64,000 nucleotides of DNA from Flavobacterium endophyticum (GTDB lineage Bacteria > Bacteroidota > Bacteroidia > Flavobacteriales > Flavobacteriaceae), in contig NZ_RBLC01000001.1 of NCBI RefSeq assembly GCF_003634455.1, positions 1,561,927 through 1,625,926 of the forward strand, in the 5' to 3' direction. Shown here one piece after another: positions 44,540 to 52,705 of this stretch. Numbering within the stretch: position 1 is the first letter of the stretch; each line of letters starts with the position of its first letter. The position numbers and the translations under genes are program-made. The notes below the pieces were generated by a model. The model had not been told where the DNA came from and made no database searches. It worked only from the letters and a program-made list of their open reading frames with translations.

Positions 44540-45892
44540 ATGAAAATCAAGAATTATCTTTTATCGTTTCTTTTCTTTGGAATGCTCAGCTTTCCGGCGC
44601 AAGTTTTGGCTCAAGCCGAACCCGATGATATTGCCCTAGCAGAAGATGCTTTTCAAGATAATTTTTATGAATCGCTCAAGCAAAAAGGTATTGAAAATTA
44701 TGACAAGGCAATTACAGCCTTAGAAAAATGCCTTAAAACCCAACCGCAGAATGCCACAATCTATTACGAATTAGGAAAGAATTATCTCAATCTTAAGGAT
44801 TATAAAAAAGCCTATGATTTCTTTGTGCAAGCTTCGGTTTTAGATCCAAAAAACAAATGGTTTTATGTCGGAATGTACGATGTTTGCTATCAAACAAAAG
44901 ATTATTCGCAAGCCATACTAGTCGTAAACAAATTAATCGAATTCGATGTAAAATATAAAGAAGACTTGACGTCGCTTTATATGTACACAGACCAATATGA
45001 CAAAGCTTTAGCACTGATAAAAGACCTAGACGAAACCCTTGGAGAAACGCCTCAAAGAAATGCGTACAAGCAAGAAATCCTAAAAGATTCGAAATACAGG
45101 GTTGGAGAAAAAGACCAGCTTTTGGAAGCTATTAAGAAAAATCCGAAAGATGAGTCAAAATATATTGCTTTGATCTATCTCTATTCAGAAAGCAATCAAG
45201 AAGAAAAAGCCTATGAAGTGGCAAAAAAGCTAGAAAAAGAAATCCCTGATTCTGAATTTGCGCAGGTAGGGCTGTTCAAATTTCATCTCAACAATAATGA
45301 TGGAGAAAAAGCAGTTCTTGCCATGAATAAGGTTCTCGAAAGCAAGAAAATAGATTCTACAGTAAAATTTAAAATCCTCAAAGAATTTCTAGTTTTCGTA
45401 AAAAATAATCCGCAATTCAATACCGATTTGGATAAGGCAATTGGCTATTTTGACAACGAAAATCAAGTAGCATTGACCAAAGAAATCGGCAAGATTTTTT
45501 ATGCAAGGAAAAACTGGGAACGCGCAATCCATTATCTTGAAATCTACTCGAAAAACAATCCGCAAGAAATAGAATCAAATATCTTTTTACTTCAGGCCTA
45601 TACAGAAAGCTCGCAATTTGATGTGCTGGCCAAAAAAGCTTCAAACCTGATTGACTTTTTTCCATTACAACCGGACTTTTATTATTATTCAGGATTGGCG
45701 AACAACCAACTGAAAAATTATAAAAAAGCAAAAGAGTTTTTAGAAATGGGGATGGATTACTTAGTGGATAATAAGAACTTGGAAATTAATTTTAATATCC
45801 AACTAGGAGAAGCCTACAATGGATTGGGAGATGCCAAGAAAAAAGAACAGTATTTCTTAAAAGCCGACCAATTATTAAAACAAAAAAAATAA
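44540..45892 (+). CDS. Exported TPR-repeat protein
   Basis: A 450-residue protein with a signal peptide (cleaved near PAQVLAQ) and tetratricopeptide repeats along its length, such as ATIYYELGKNYLNLKDYKKA and DFYYYSGLANNQLKNYKKAK. It is probably a periplasmic scaffold. It overlaps the DUF4292 lipoprotein gene by one base (TAATG), and the EnvC-like gene follows. This suggests a unit devoted to the outer membrane and cell wall. Confidence 0.82.
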   Translation: MKIKNYLLSFLFFGMLSFPAQVLAQAEPDDIALAEDAFQDNFYESLKQKGIENYDKAITALEKCLKTQPQNATIYYELGKNYLNLKDYKKAYDFFVQASVLDPKNKWFYVGMYDVCYQTKDYSQAILVVNKLIEFDVKYKEDLTSLYMYTDQYDKALALIKDLDETLGETPQRNAYKQEILKDSKYRVGEKDQLLEAIKKNPKDESKYIALIYLYSESNQEEKAYEVAKKLEKEIPDSEFAQVGLFKFHLNNNDGEKAVLAMNKVLESKKIDSTVKFKILKEFLVFVKNNPQFNTDLDKAIGYFDNENQVALTKEIGKIFYARKNWERAIHYLEIYSKNNPQEIESNIFLLQAYTESSQFDVLAKKASNLIDFFPLQPDFYYYSGLANNQLKNYKKAKEFLEMGMDYLVDNKNLEINFNIQLGEAYNGLGDAKKKEQYFLKADQLLKQKK

Positions 45893-46662
45893 TGAAAAAA
45901 TATATAATTATAGCATTAGGCATTTTCTTTTTTTCCTGTAATTCCAAAAAAGCAGTCATAGCAGAAGGCAACGCCAGCGAAGTAGTCGCTTCTGCAAAAG
46001 TCATAGAAAACCATTATAAGCTCAAGAGAAACTTTTCTACAGTCTATATCAAGTCCAGCGCTAAATATAAAGACGACAAGATGTCTCAAAGTGTTTCTGC
46101 CGAAATTCGAATCAAGAAAGACGAGCAGATTCTGGTAAGTATTAGATTTTTAGGGATTACAATGGCTAAGGCATTAATTACGCCTAAGGAGGTGAAATAT
46201 TATGAAAAGATAGGCAACAAATTTTTCGAAGGCGATTATTCTACCCTGAGCAAATGGCTTGGCACCGAACTTGATTTCCAAAAAGTACAGAACATGCTGA
46301 TTGGCGAAGCCATGGATGACTTAACCAAAGGAAAATATACAACGACGATTGATGAAAATCTTTATAAACTAGAAGATAACTCAAATAAAAATACGGCAAA
46401 ATCGTTTTATTTTGAAGCCGCAAATTATCTGATAAAAAAGCAAGAAGTGGTCCAGGCAAAAGAAGACAGAAGATTGCAGATTAGCTATCCGAGCCATAAA
46501 GAATATCCTGAAACCGTTTTGCCAGCACAGCTTATAATCGATGCCATGCAAGGTGGAAAGAAAACAAATATCAACATCGATTATAATTCAGTTTCGTTCA
46601 ATGAAAACTTAACTTTCCCATACAGCGTTCCTGATGGGTATGAAAGAATATATATTGATTAG
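45892..46662 (+). CDS. DUF4292 lipoprotein
   Basis: A 256-residue lipoprotein with lipobox FFFSCNS (Cys16). The domain shows alternating beta strands, with SAEIRIKKDEQILVSIRFLG typical of DUF4292. The family is thought to resemble the LolA/LolB lipoprotein carrier fold, so a role in lipoprotein or lipid trafficking at the outer membrane is possible. It is coupled to the TPR gene upstream and lies 23 bases before the EnvC-like ATG. Confidence 0.83.
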   Translation: MKKYIIIALGIFFFSCNSKKAVIAEGNASEVVASAKVIENHYKLKRNFSTVYIKSSAKYKDDKMSQSVSAEIRIKKDEQILVSIRFLGITMAKALITPKEVKYYEKIGNKFFEGDYSTLSKWLGTELDFQKVQNMLIGEAMDDLTKGKYTTTIDENLYKLEDNSNKNTAKSFYFEAANYLIKKQEVVQAKEDRRLQISYPSHKEYPETVLPAQLIIDAMQGGKKTNINIDYNSVSFNENLTFPYSVPDGYERIYID

Positions 46663-46685
46663 ATTTGCACAAACATATCCAAGTT

Positions 46686-47942
46686 ATGCCAAAAACCATA
46701 CTTACCTTCCTTCTTCTGCTGACAGCTTCCCTAGTTTGGAGCCAGAATGATACGCAGCGAAAATTGGAAGAACGTAAAGCACAGCTCCAAAAAGAAATCA
46801 GGGCGGCAGAAAATGCCTTGAAATCGGAGAAGAAAAAAGAAAAATCTGTCGTAACCCAGATTAGCCAACAAACGGTAAAAATTAAGCTACAAGAAAAACT
46901 GATTGCTACGACTGAAAAACAAGCGAAGCTTTTGAGCGATGACATTTATACAAATCAGCTAAAAATAAATTCCCTTAAAAAAGAACTGGAAGAGCTCAAG
47001 AAAGATTATGCAGCAATGATTGTAAAGTCGTATAAGAGCCGTTCAGAGCAGAGCAGAGCGATGTTTTTGCTGTCTTCAGAGAATTTCCTTCAAGCGTATA
47101 AAAGAGCGCAGTACATGAAGCAATACTCCAATTATAGGAAAAACCAAGGAGAAGAAATTAAGGTAAAGTCTAATGAGCTGACAGCTTATAATGAAAAGTT
47201 AGGATTCCAAAAAAAGGAAAAACAAAAACTGATTGTTGAAAACGAAAAAGAAAAGCAGGAATTAGAAAAAGAAAAGCAGGAGCAAGAAAAAATAATGAAG
47301 TCTATTAAAAAGGACGTCAAAAAATATACTGCTGAAATCAAGAAAAAACAACAAGAAACCAAAGAGATTGATCGTAAGATCGATAAATTAATTCGAGAAG
47401 CTATCGCAGAAGCCAACAGAAAAACGGCAGCAGCTAATAAAAAAGCCAATCCAAAAGCTACAGTTGCTGAAACAAAAGCAATCGAAAACTCTACTAAAAT
47501 TGTCTTGACTCCAGAAGGAAAAATAATTTCAGATAATTTTAAAGCTAATAAAGGGAGATTACCTTGGCCGGTTGCAAAAGGATTTGTTTCATTACGATAC
47601 GGTGATCAGCCTCATCCACTGCAAAAATCAATCACTGTCCACAGCAGCGGTGTTGAAATCAGCACGGATTCTGGATCTTCTGTACGATCCGTATTTGCGG
47701 GAGAAGTTACAAGAGTACAGCTGATATCGCCGAATAACATGGTGGTTTTTGTCCAACATGGAGATTTCTATACCGTATATCAAAACCTGAGTTCAGTAAG
47801 CGTTGCTAAAGGGAATAAGGTTACAGCCTTACAAAACATCGGAAAGATAACAACTAATGCCGCAGGAAAGACAGCCTTGAAATTTGTCATCATGCAAAAT
47901 TCAACGACATTGAATCCGCAGACCTGGCTGGCTAATATGTAA
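46686..47942 (+). CDS. EnvC-like murein hydrolase activator (degenerate M23 domain)
   Basis: From ATG 46686 the protein has 418 residues; a TTG at 46665 would add seven polar residues before the signal peptide. The signal peptide ends SLVWSQ, followed by long coiled coils (about 20-255) rich in Glu and Lys. A C-terminal LytM domain reads VHSSGVEISTDSGS and VFVQHGDFYTVYQNLSSV. The second metal HxH motif is replaced by YQN, so the domain should be catalytically dead, as in E. coli EnvC, which activates amidases at the septum. Confidence 0.88.
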   Translation: MPKTILTFLLLLTASLVWSQNDTQRKLEERKAQLQKEIRAAENALKSEKKKEKSVVTQISQQTVKIKLQEKLIATTEKQAKLLSDDIYTNQLKINSLKKELEELKKDYAAMIVKSYKSRSEQSRAMFLLSSENFLQAYKRAQYMKQYSNYRKNQGEEIKVKSNELTAYNEKLGFQKKEKQKLIVENEKEKQELEKEKQEQEKIMKSIKKDVKKYTAEIKKKQQETKEIDRKIDKLIREAIAEANRKTAAANKKANPKATVAETKAIENSTKIVLTPEGKIISDNFKANKGRLPWPVAKGFVSLRYGDQPHPLQKSITVHSSGVEISTDSGSSVRSVFAGEVTRVQLISPNNMVVFVQHGDFYTVYQNLSSVSVAKGNKVTALQNIGKITTNAAGKTALKFVIMQNSTTLNPQTWLANM

Positions 47943-47945
47943 TAG

Positions 47946-47975
47946 AAAAAGGGAACCAATTTGGTTCCCTTTTTT
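47946..47975. terminator. Bidirectional terminator
   Basis: A perfect stem AAAAAGGGAACCA / TGGTTCCCTTTTT with a three-base loop lies between the convergent EnvC-like and thioesterase genes. Confidence 0.9.
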
Positions 47976-47977
47976 AT

Positions 47978-48490
47978 TTATTCCGTAAATAAAGCTTTTA
48001 ATTCAGTCGCCTCATTCGGCTTCATTTTTCCTGCTAAGACAAGGCTGAGCTGCTTTCTTCTCAAAGCCGCATCAAAGCGTTGCTTTTCCAATTCCGTTTC
48101 AGGAAGGATGGCAGGAACTTCTACCGGACGTCCGGTCTCATCAACAGCAACAAAAGTATAGATAGCCTCATTGGCCTTATTTTTTATGCCTGATTCGCGA
48201 TCTTCAATCCATACATCAATATAAATTTCCATTGATGTTTTGAACGTTCTGGAAACTTTCGCTTCAATAGTCACGACACTCCCTAAAGGAATCGCACGAT
48301 TAAAAGCCACGTGGTTGACCGAAGCCGTAACGGTAATACGTCTGGAATGTCTTCGAGCCGCAATGCTTGCCGCTCTGTCCATTCGAGCCAGCAATTCGCC
48401 GCCAAAAAGATTATTCAAAGGATTTGTTTCGCCTGGCAAAACCAAATCGGTTAAAACCGCTATAGATTCAGAAGGAGTTTTCGCTTGCAT
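47978..48490 (-). CDS. Acyl-CoA thioesterase (hotdog fold)
   Basis: From ATG 48490 the protein has 170 residues. An upstream in-frame start (48547) lies beyond the promoter element and was rejected. NNLFGGELLARMDRAASIAA is the active-site helix of the YciA/BACH thioesterase group, and VNHVAFNRAIPLGSVV and YTFVAVDETGRP follow the hotdog strands. It hydrolyses acyl-CoA to free acid and CoA in the cytosol. Chain-length preference is unknown. Confidence 0.9.
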   Translation of the reverse strand: MQAKTPSESIAVLTDLVLPGETNPLNNLFGGELLARMDRAASIAARRHSRRITVTASVNHVAFNRAIPLGSVVTIEAKVSRTFKTSMEIYIDVWIEDRESGIKNKANEAIYTFVAVDETGRPVEVPAILPETELEKQRFDAALRRKQLSLVLAGKMKPNEATELKALFTE

Positions 48491-48502
48491 CGTTTTTTTT
48501 TG

Positions 48503-48510
48503 CAAAGGTA
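48503..48510 (-). promoter_or_regulatory. Minus-strand -7 element (TACCTTTG) for the thioesterase
   Basis: The complement reads TACCTTTG and ends 12 bases before ATG 48490, implying a very short leader. Confidence 0.58.
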
Positions 48511-48571
48511 ACAGATATGCTAGTAAATCATATAGCTTCTGGAGCAATAAAATTTTTCAAAGCAAAAAAAA

Positions 48572-48592
48572 AATCCCGAACGAGTCGGGATT
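48572..48592 (-). terminator. Terminator of the HU-SPOR gene
   Basis: Stem AATCCCGA / TCGGGATT; on the minus strand it is followed by about nine T residues. Confidence 0.85.
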
Positions 48593-48598
48593 GATTTT

Positions 48599-49534
48599 TT
48601 ATAATTCTTGAATCAGAAGCCAGGCTTCAGGATTTTCTGTTTTTTGAATTTTTGACATTGCTTTTTGAGCTTCTGCATAGTTTGAAAAACTTCCGTAAAG
48701 CACAGGATGAAGACCGTGTTTGTTCTGCGCTATTCTTCGTGCTTTGTAACCTTTAGCGCTTAGCTTTTCGAATATTTTTTGTGCATTTTCTTCATTTCTA
48801 AAAGCACCTGCAACAATATGGTAAGCCAGTTTTTCTTCTTTGATAGTAAGTTTTACAGCTGGTAGCGGACTTTCAATAAAGAAAGTAGCTTCTTGTATTT
48901 TATCTTGTACTTTTTTCTGAACGGCTTGCTGCACGATCAGGTTTTCAGAATTAATCTTTTCTTGGTAATAGTTGTTTCCAAAAAATCCAGCTGCTCCAAG
49001 TCCAAGGACAAAAATAGCAGCATATTTAAGATAGGAAGTATTACTTCTTCTTTCAGGAGTGAAAAGTATAGGAGCTTTTTCTTCTAGAGCTTCTACTTCT
49101 TCCTTATAAACCTCTCTTTGGATTTTTGGAGAAACGAATGTGCTTAATCCAAAAGAATCTGTCAAGTAGTTCAAATTATCTGAAGGCTCGAAAACAAGAT
49201 TTTGTTCTGAATTTAACGACAGTTGTCCAATGTTTTTTAAGAGGATAGCTTGGCCTTGCTGCAAGGCAAATTTCCAACCAGCAACTGCTGCTTCGATGTT
49301 TTTTATAGCCTCTTCGTAAGAGATTTTTTCATATTGCGAGATGTGATTCGCAAGCAATCCGTCATTGTTTTTCAAATGAAAATTAAAAGAAACCAATTTC
49401 CTTGGCGGATAAAATGCCATAGCGCTTTCATTAAGCCTCGCCGATTGGATTTCGGTAAGAAAAGCACCAAAACCAGGAACAGCGACACATTGGTATCGAT
49501 ACAAAAGTTGGGAGATGTAAAATTCAATCTTCAT
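48599..49534 (-). CDS. HU-domain plus SPOR-domain membrane protein
   Basis: A 311-residue chimera. Residues 1-110 form a CCDC81-type HU-like domain (YRYQCVAVPGFGAFLTE...). A single membrane helix lies near 170-187 (YAAIFVLGLGAAGFFGN). A C-terminal SPOR domain (YHIVAGAFRNEENAQKIFEK) would bind denuded peptidoglycan at division sites. The HU-like part would be cytoplasmic and might touch DNA or another polymer, so the protein could link the nucleoid or division machinery to the septal wall. A promoter element abuts the ATG. Confidence 0.85.
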   Translation of the reverse strand: MKIEFYISQLLYRYQCVAVPGFGAFLTEIQSARLNESAMAFYPPRKLVSFNFHLKNNDGLLANHISQYEKISYEEAIKNIEAAVAGWKFALQQGQAILLKNIGQLSLNSEQNLVFEPSDNLNYLTDSFGLSTFVSPKIQREVYKEEVEALEEKAPILFTPERRSNTSYLKYAAIFVLGLGAAGFFGNNYYQEKINSENLIVQQAVQKKVQDKIQEATFFIESPLPAVKLTIKEEKLAYHIVAGAFRNEENAQKIFEKLSAKGYKARRIAQNKHGLHPVLYGSFSNYAEAQKAMSKIQKTENPEAWLLIQEL

Positions 49535-49539
49535 AGAAA

Positions 49540-49547
49540 CAAAGTTA
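49540..49547 (-). promoter_or_regulatory. Minus-strand -7 element (TAACTTTG) for the HU-SPOR gene
   Basis: The complement reads TAACTTTG and ends only five bases before ATG 49534. If it is used, the transcript would be nearly leaderless. Confidence 0.42.
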
Positions 49548-49636
49548 CTTATTCATTAGTCAGGTCAAAATTTTATCAACAAATTTTATTAACAATCTCA
49601 ACAAAAAGTCTTTTCTTTGAAATTCAATTATTTGCC

Positions 49637-50740
49637 ATGCACGAAGAAGAATTATTTTATCTATTAGCCCTACAAAAAGTAGAATTGGTCGGCGATGTTG
49701 TTGCCAAAAAACTGCTCACTCACTTTGGAAACGCCAAAGAAGTCTTCCAATCGAAGGCGTCAAAATTGGAATGTATTGACGGTATTGGAAGCGTTTTGAT
49801 CAAAAATCTTAAAGATAAATCTGTTTTTAAAAAAGCAGAAGACGAACTGCGATTTCTTAAAGCCAATGCAATCGAGGTCCTTTACTTTCAAGATGAAGAT
49901 TATCCCGAAAAGCTAAAACATTGCATTGATAGTCCAGTCTTGTTGTTCGCTTCAGGAAATTTCAATCTAAAAAATAGAAAGATAATCAGCATAGTCGGAA
50001 CACGCCAAATTACTTCTTATGGAATTGAATCTTGTAGGAAACTAATTTCAGATTTAGCTCCGTTAGATCCTGTGATCGTAAGCGGTTTTGCCTATGGAGT
50101 TGATATTGTTGCACATCAAGCAGCAATGGAACATAATCTGCAGACTATAGGAATTGTTGCCCATGGATTAAACCAGATTTATCCTAAAATCCATAAAAAG
50201 TATGTAGCCAAGATGCAAGAAAATGGCGGTTTCATGACTGATTTTTGGAGTACTTCTAATCCTGACAAAGAAAATTTTGTGCGCCGTAATCGAATTGTAG
50301 CCGGCATGTCTGAAGCGACCATCGTCATCGAATCGGCAGAAAAAGGAGGCTCTTTGATAACTGCAAATATGGCAAATGATTATAATCGAGATGTTTTTGC
50401 CTTTTCCGGAAGAGCGACAGATAAATACAGCCAAGGCTGTAATAACTTGATCAAGGCCCAAAAAGCCCATTTGCTTACCTCCGCCGCAGACCTGATTTAT
50501 ATATTAAACTGGGATTTAGACCCTGAAAAGACAAATACTGTCCAAAAGAAATTATTTGTGGAATTGGATTATGAAGAGCAAATAATCTATAATTATCTGC
50601 AGGCAAGAGGTAAAGAATTGATGGACATCATTGCTTTGGAGTGCAATTTCCCAATTTATAAAATATCGTCTCTGCTTTTAAATATGGAATTAAAGGGAGT
50701 TGTTCGTCCTTTGCCAGGAAAATTATTTGAAGCTGTTTAA
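49637..50740 (+). CDS. dprA: DNA-processing protein DprA
   Basis: From ATG 49637 the protein has 367 residues. The frame is open to 49250, but that part is antisense to the HU-SPOR gene and not DprA-like. An N-terminal helix-hairpin-helix region (LECIDGIGSVLIKNL) is followed by the Rossmann-like domain with SIVGTRQITSYG, VSGFAYGVDIVAHQAA, FVRRNRIVAGMSEATIVIES and a C-terminal winged helix. DprA loads RecA on incoming single-stranded DNA during natural transformation. Confidence 0.94.
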   Translation: MHEEELFYLLALQKVELVGDVVAKKLLTHFGNAKEVFQSKASKLECIDGIGSVLIKNLKDKSVFKKAEDELRFLKANAIEVLYFQDEDYPEKLKHCIDSPVLLFASGNFNLKNRKIISIVGTRQITSYGIESCRKLISDLAPLDPVIVSGFAYGVDIVAHQAAMEHNLQTIGIVAHGLNQIYPKIHKKYVAKMQENGGFMTDFWSTSNPDKENFVRRNRIVAGMSEATIVIESAEKGGSLITANMANDYNRDVFAFSGRATDKYSQGCNNLIKAQKAHLLTSAADLIYILNWDLDPEKTNTVQKKLFVELDYEEQIIYNYLQARGKELMDIIALECNFPIYKISSLLLNMELKGVVRPLPGKLFEAV

Positions 50741-50744
50741 AAAT

Positions 50745-50767
50745 AAAAACCCCGCTATTGCGGGGCT
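50745..50767 (-). terminator. Terminator of trpS
   Basis: Stem CCCCGC-TATT-GCGGGG; on the minus strand it is followed by TTTTTATTT, so it mainly serves trpS. It also lies just after the dprA stop. Confidence 0.8.
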
Positions 50768-50772
50768 CTTAA

Positions 50773-51747
50773 CTAATATCCTAATTTTTTTCGTACTCTT
50801 TCCAAAACTACATTGGCTACGGCCTTTGCTTTTTCAGCACCTTGAAATAACGCTTTGTCAACTTCTTCCAGATTATTCATGTAGTAATTGTATTTTTCTC
50901 TTTCGACTTTGAATCTTTCAAGAATCAATTCGAATAAAGCCTGCTTGGCATGGCCCCAACCGAAATCACGATTTACATTTTTATATTTTTCGGTCATTTC
51001 TGCTAACTGGCTTTCATTAGCAAGCAACTTATAAATAGCAAAAATCTTGCAGGTATCTGGATTTTTTGGTTCTTCCAAAGGCGTGCTGTCGGTTTCGATC
51101 GACATTACTTGTTTGCGAAGAGCCTTATCATCCAAAAATATATTGATGATATTGTTTGCCGATTTGCTCATTTTGCCGCCATTGGTTCCAGGAACATATT
51201 TCGTGTCTTCTTGAAGATACGATTCTGGCAAGACAAAAGTTTCTCCCATCTGATGGTTAAAACGGGAAGCCACATCACGCGTTATTTCGATATGCTGCAA
51301 TTGGTCTTTCCCGACAGGAACGAATTCTGCATCATACAAAAGAATATCTGCGGCCATAAGCATCGGGTAGGTAAACAAACCTGCGTTTACATCATCTAAT
51401 CTATCGGCTTTGTCTTTAAACGAATGCGCCAAAGTCAATCTTTGGTATGGAAAGAAACAGCTCAAATACCAAGACAGCTCTGCTGTTTGAGGAACATCCG
51501 ATTGGCGGTAAAAGATCACTTTGTTTATATCGACTCCACAGGCAAGCCACGTTGCAGCTGTACTGTACGTGTTTTGGCGTAATGTTTCTCCATTTTTAAT
51601 CTGCGTAACAGAATGCAAATCGGCAATAAAAAGAAAAGTTTCGTTTTCTGGCTTGTTTGATAATTCAATAGCCGGAATAATCGCTCCTAGCAAATTTCCT
51701 AGATGAGGCGTTCCCGTGCTTTGAATTCCTGTGAGTATTTTTGACAT
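50773..51747 (-). CDS. trpS: Tryptophanyl-tRNA synthetase
   Basis: A 324-residue class I synthetase of usual length. The HIGH-type motif is PHLGN at 14-18, the KMSKS motif is at 192-196, and QSDVPQTAELSW and PVGKDQLQHIEITRD are typical TrpRS segments. It charges tRNA-Trp. It is transcribed alone, with a minus-strand -7 element at 51764-51771. Confidence 0.97.
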   Translation of the reverse strand: MSKILTGIQSTGTPHLGNLLGAIIPAIELSNKPENETFLFIADLHSVTQIKNGETLRQNTYSTAATWLACGVDINKVIFYRQSDVPQTAELSWYLSCFFPYQRLTLAHSFKDKADRLDDVNAGLFTYPMLMAADILLYDAEFVPVGKDQLQHIEITRDVASRFNHQMGETFVLPESYLQEDTKYVPGTNGGKMSKSANNIINIFLDDKALRKQVMSIETDSTPLEEPKNPDTCKIFAIYKLLANESQLAEMTEKYKNVNRDFGWGHAKQALFELILERFKVEREKYNYYMNNLEEVDKALFQGAEKAKAVANVVLERVRKKLGY

Positions 51748-51763
51748 AATAACTTAATTTCTG

Positions 51764-51771
51764 CAAAGGTA
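51764..51771 (-). promoter_or_regulatory. Minus-strand -7 element (TACCTTTG) for trpS
   Basis: The complement reads TACCTTTG, 16 bases before the trpS ATG. Confidence 0.55.
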
Positions 51772-51872
51772 AATGTTTTAGCAAAATGTAAGGTTTGAAT
51801 TCTTACATTTGGAAAACAAAATTTAAGAATCAACTTCTGTCCTCTAAAGCAATCTTATGATACACATTCTGC

Positions 51873-52634
51873 ATGCGTCTTTTTAAAATATTTTTTTGGG
51901 TCCTTTGGAGAATTTGGTTCTATTTTTTGATGGGACTTCCCATTATCATTATGCTTCCTTTTTTGCTAGTTTCTATCTTAAAAGAAAAATGGTATCCTTA
52001 TTTCTTTGTCTTGGCTAGGATTTGGGCTAAAATCATTCTTTTCGGAATGGGCTTTTATTATAAAGTAGAGCGTGAGCAGGAACTTGAAGAAGGCAAAAGT
52101 TATATGCTTGTATCGAATCATACATCGATGACGGATATCATGCTGATGCTTGCACTCGTACGCAACCCATTTGTTTTTGTGGGAAAGAAAGAATTGGCCA
52201 AGATTCCGCTATTCGGATTTTTTTATAAAAGGACGTGCATCTTGGTAGATAGAAGCAGTTCTAAAAGCCGAATGGAAGTATTTAACCGTGCCCAAAAAAG
52301 ATTGGAGCAAGGATTGAGCATCTGCATTTTTCCAGAAGGCGGTGTTCCTGATGACGAATCGGTGCTCTTGGATGAATTCAAAGACGGTGCGTTTAGATTA
52401 GCACTAGAACATCAGATTCCGATTGTTCCTATGACATTCGCAGATAACAAAAAAAGATTTTCATATACTTTTTTGAGCGGAAGCCCAGGTTTGATGAGAG
52501 CAAAAATCCATCATTTTATAGAAACAAAAGGGAAAGATGTGGGCGATAAAAAAGAAATCAAAGAACTTCGAGAAGTAGTGAGAGAGATTATTTATCAGCA
52601 ACTCTTGAAATTTGGCCACAAAAAAAGCGCCTAA
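51873..52634 (+). CDS. 1-acyl-sn-glycerol-3-phosphate acyltransferase (PlsC family)
   Basis: A 253-residue membrane-associated acyltransferase with an N-terminal hydrophobic hairpin. The catalytic motif is SNHTSMTDIM (NHxxxxD) near residue 87, and the acceptor motif is IFPEGGVPDDE. It adds an acyl chain to lysophosphatidate or a related lysolipid. A second PlsC-type gene lies at 56647; the two may differ in acceptor, for example phospholipid versus ornithine or other aminolipids. Confidence 0.87.
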   Translation: MRLFKIFFWVLWRIWFYFLMGLPIIIMLPFLLVSILKEKWYPYFFVLARIWAKIILFGMGFYYKVEREQELEEGKSYMLVSNHTSMTDIMLMLALVRNPFVFVGKKELAKIPLFGFFYKRTCILVDRSSSKSRMEVFNRAQKRLEQGLSICIFPEGGVPDDESVLLDEFKDGAFRLALEHQIPIVPMTFADNKKRFSYTFLSGSPGLMRAKIHHFIETKGKDVGDKKEIKELREVVREIIYQQLLKFGHKKSA

Positions 52635-52650
52635 CCACGACGCCTTTTTC
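52621..52650 (+). terminator. Probable terminator overlapping the end of the PlsC gene
   Basis: An A-rich arm with GCG and a CGCCTTTTT arm pair with one mismatch and end in a T-run. A second hairpin, GTCATTA/TAATGAC, follows. Confidence 0.55.
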
Positions 52651-52705
52651 TGTCATTAACGTATTAAGTAATGACGAACCTAACTAAACTATAAAACCAA
52701 CTAAT

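Noticed and set aside
49250..49636. N-terminal extension of dprA
   Set aside because: It is antisense to the HU-SPOR gene, not DprA-like, and the family start is at ATG 49637.
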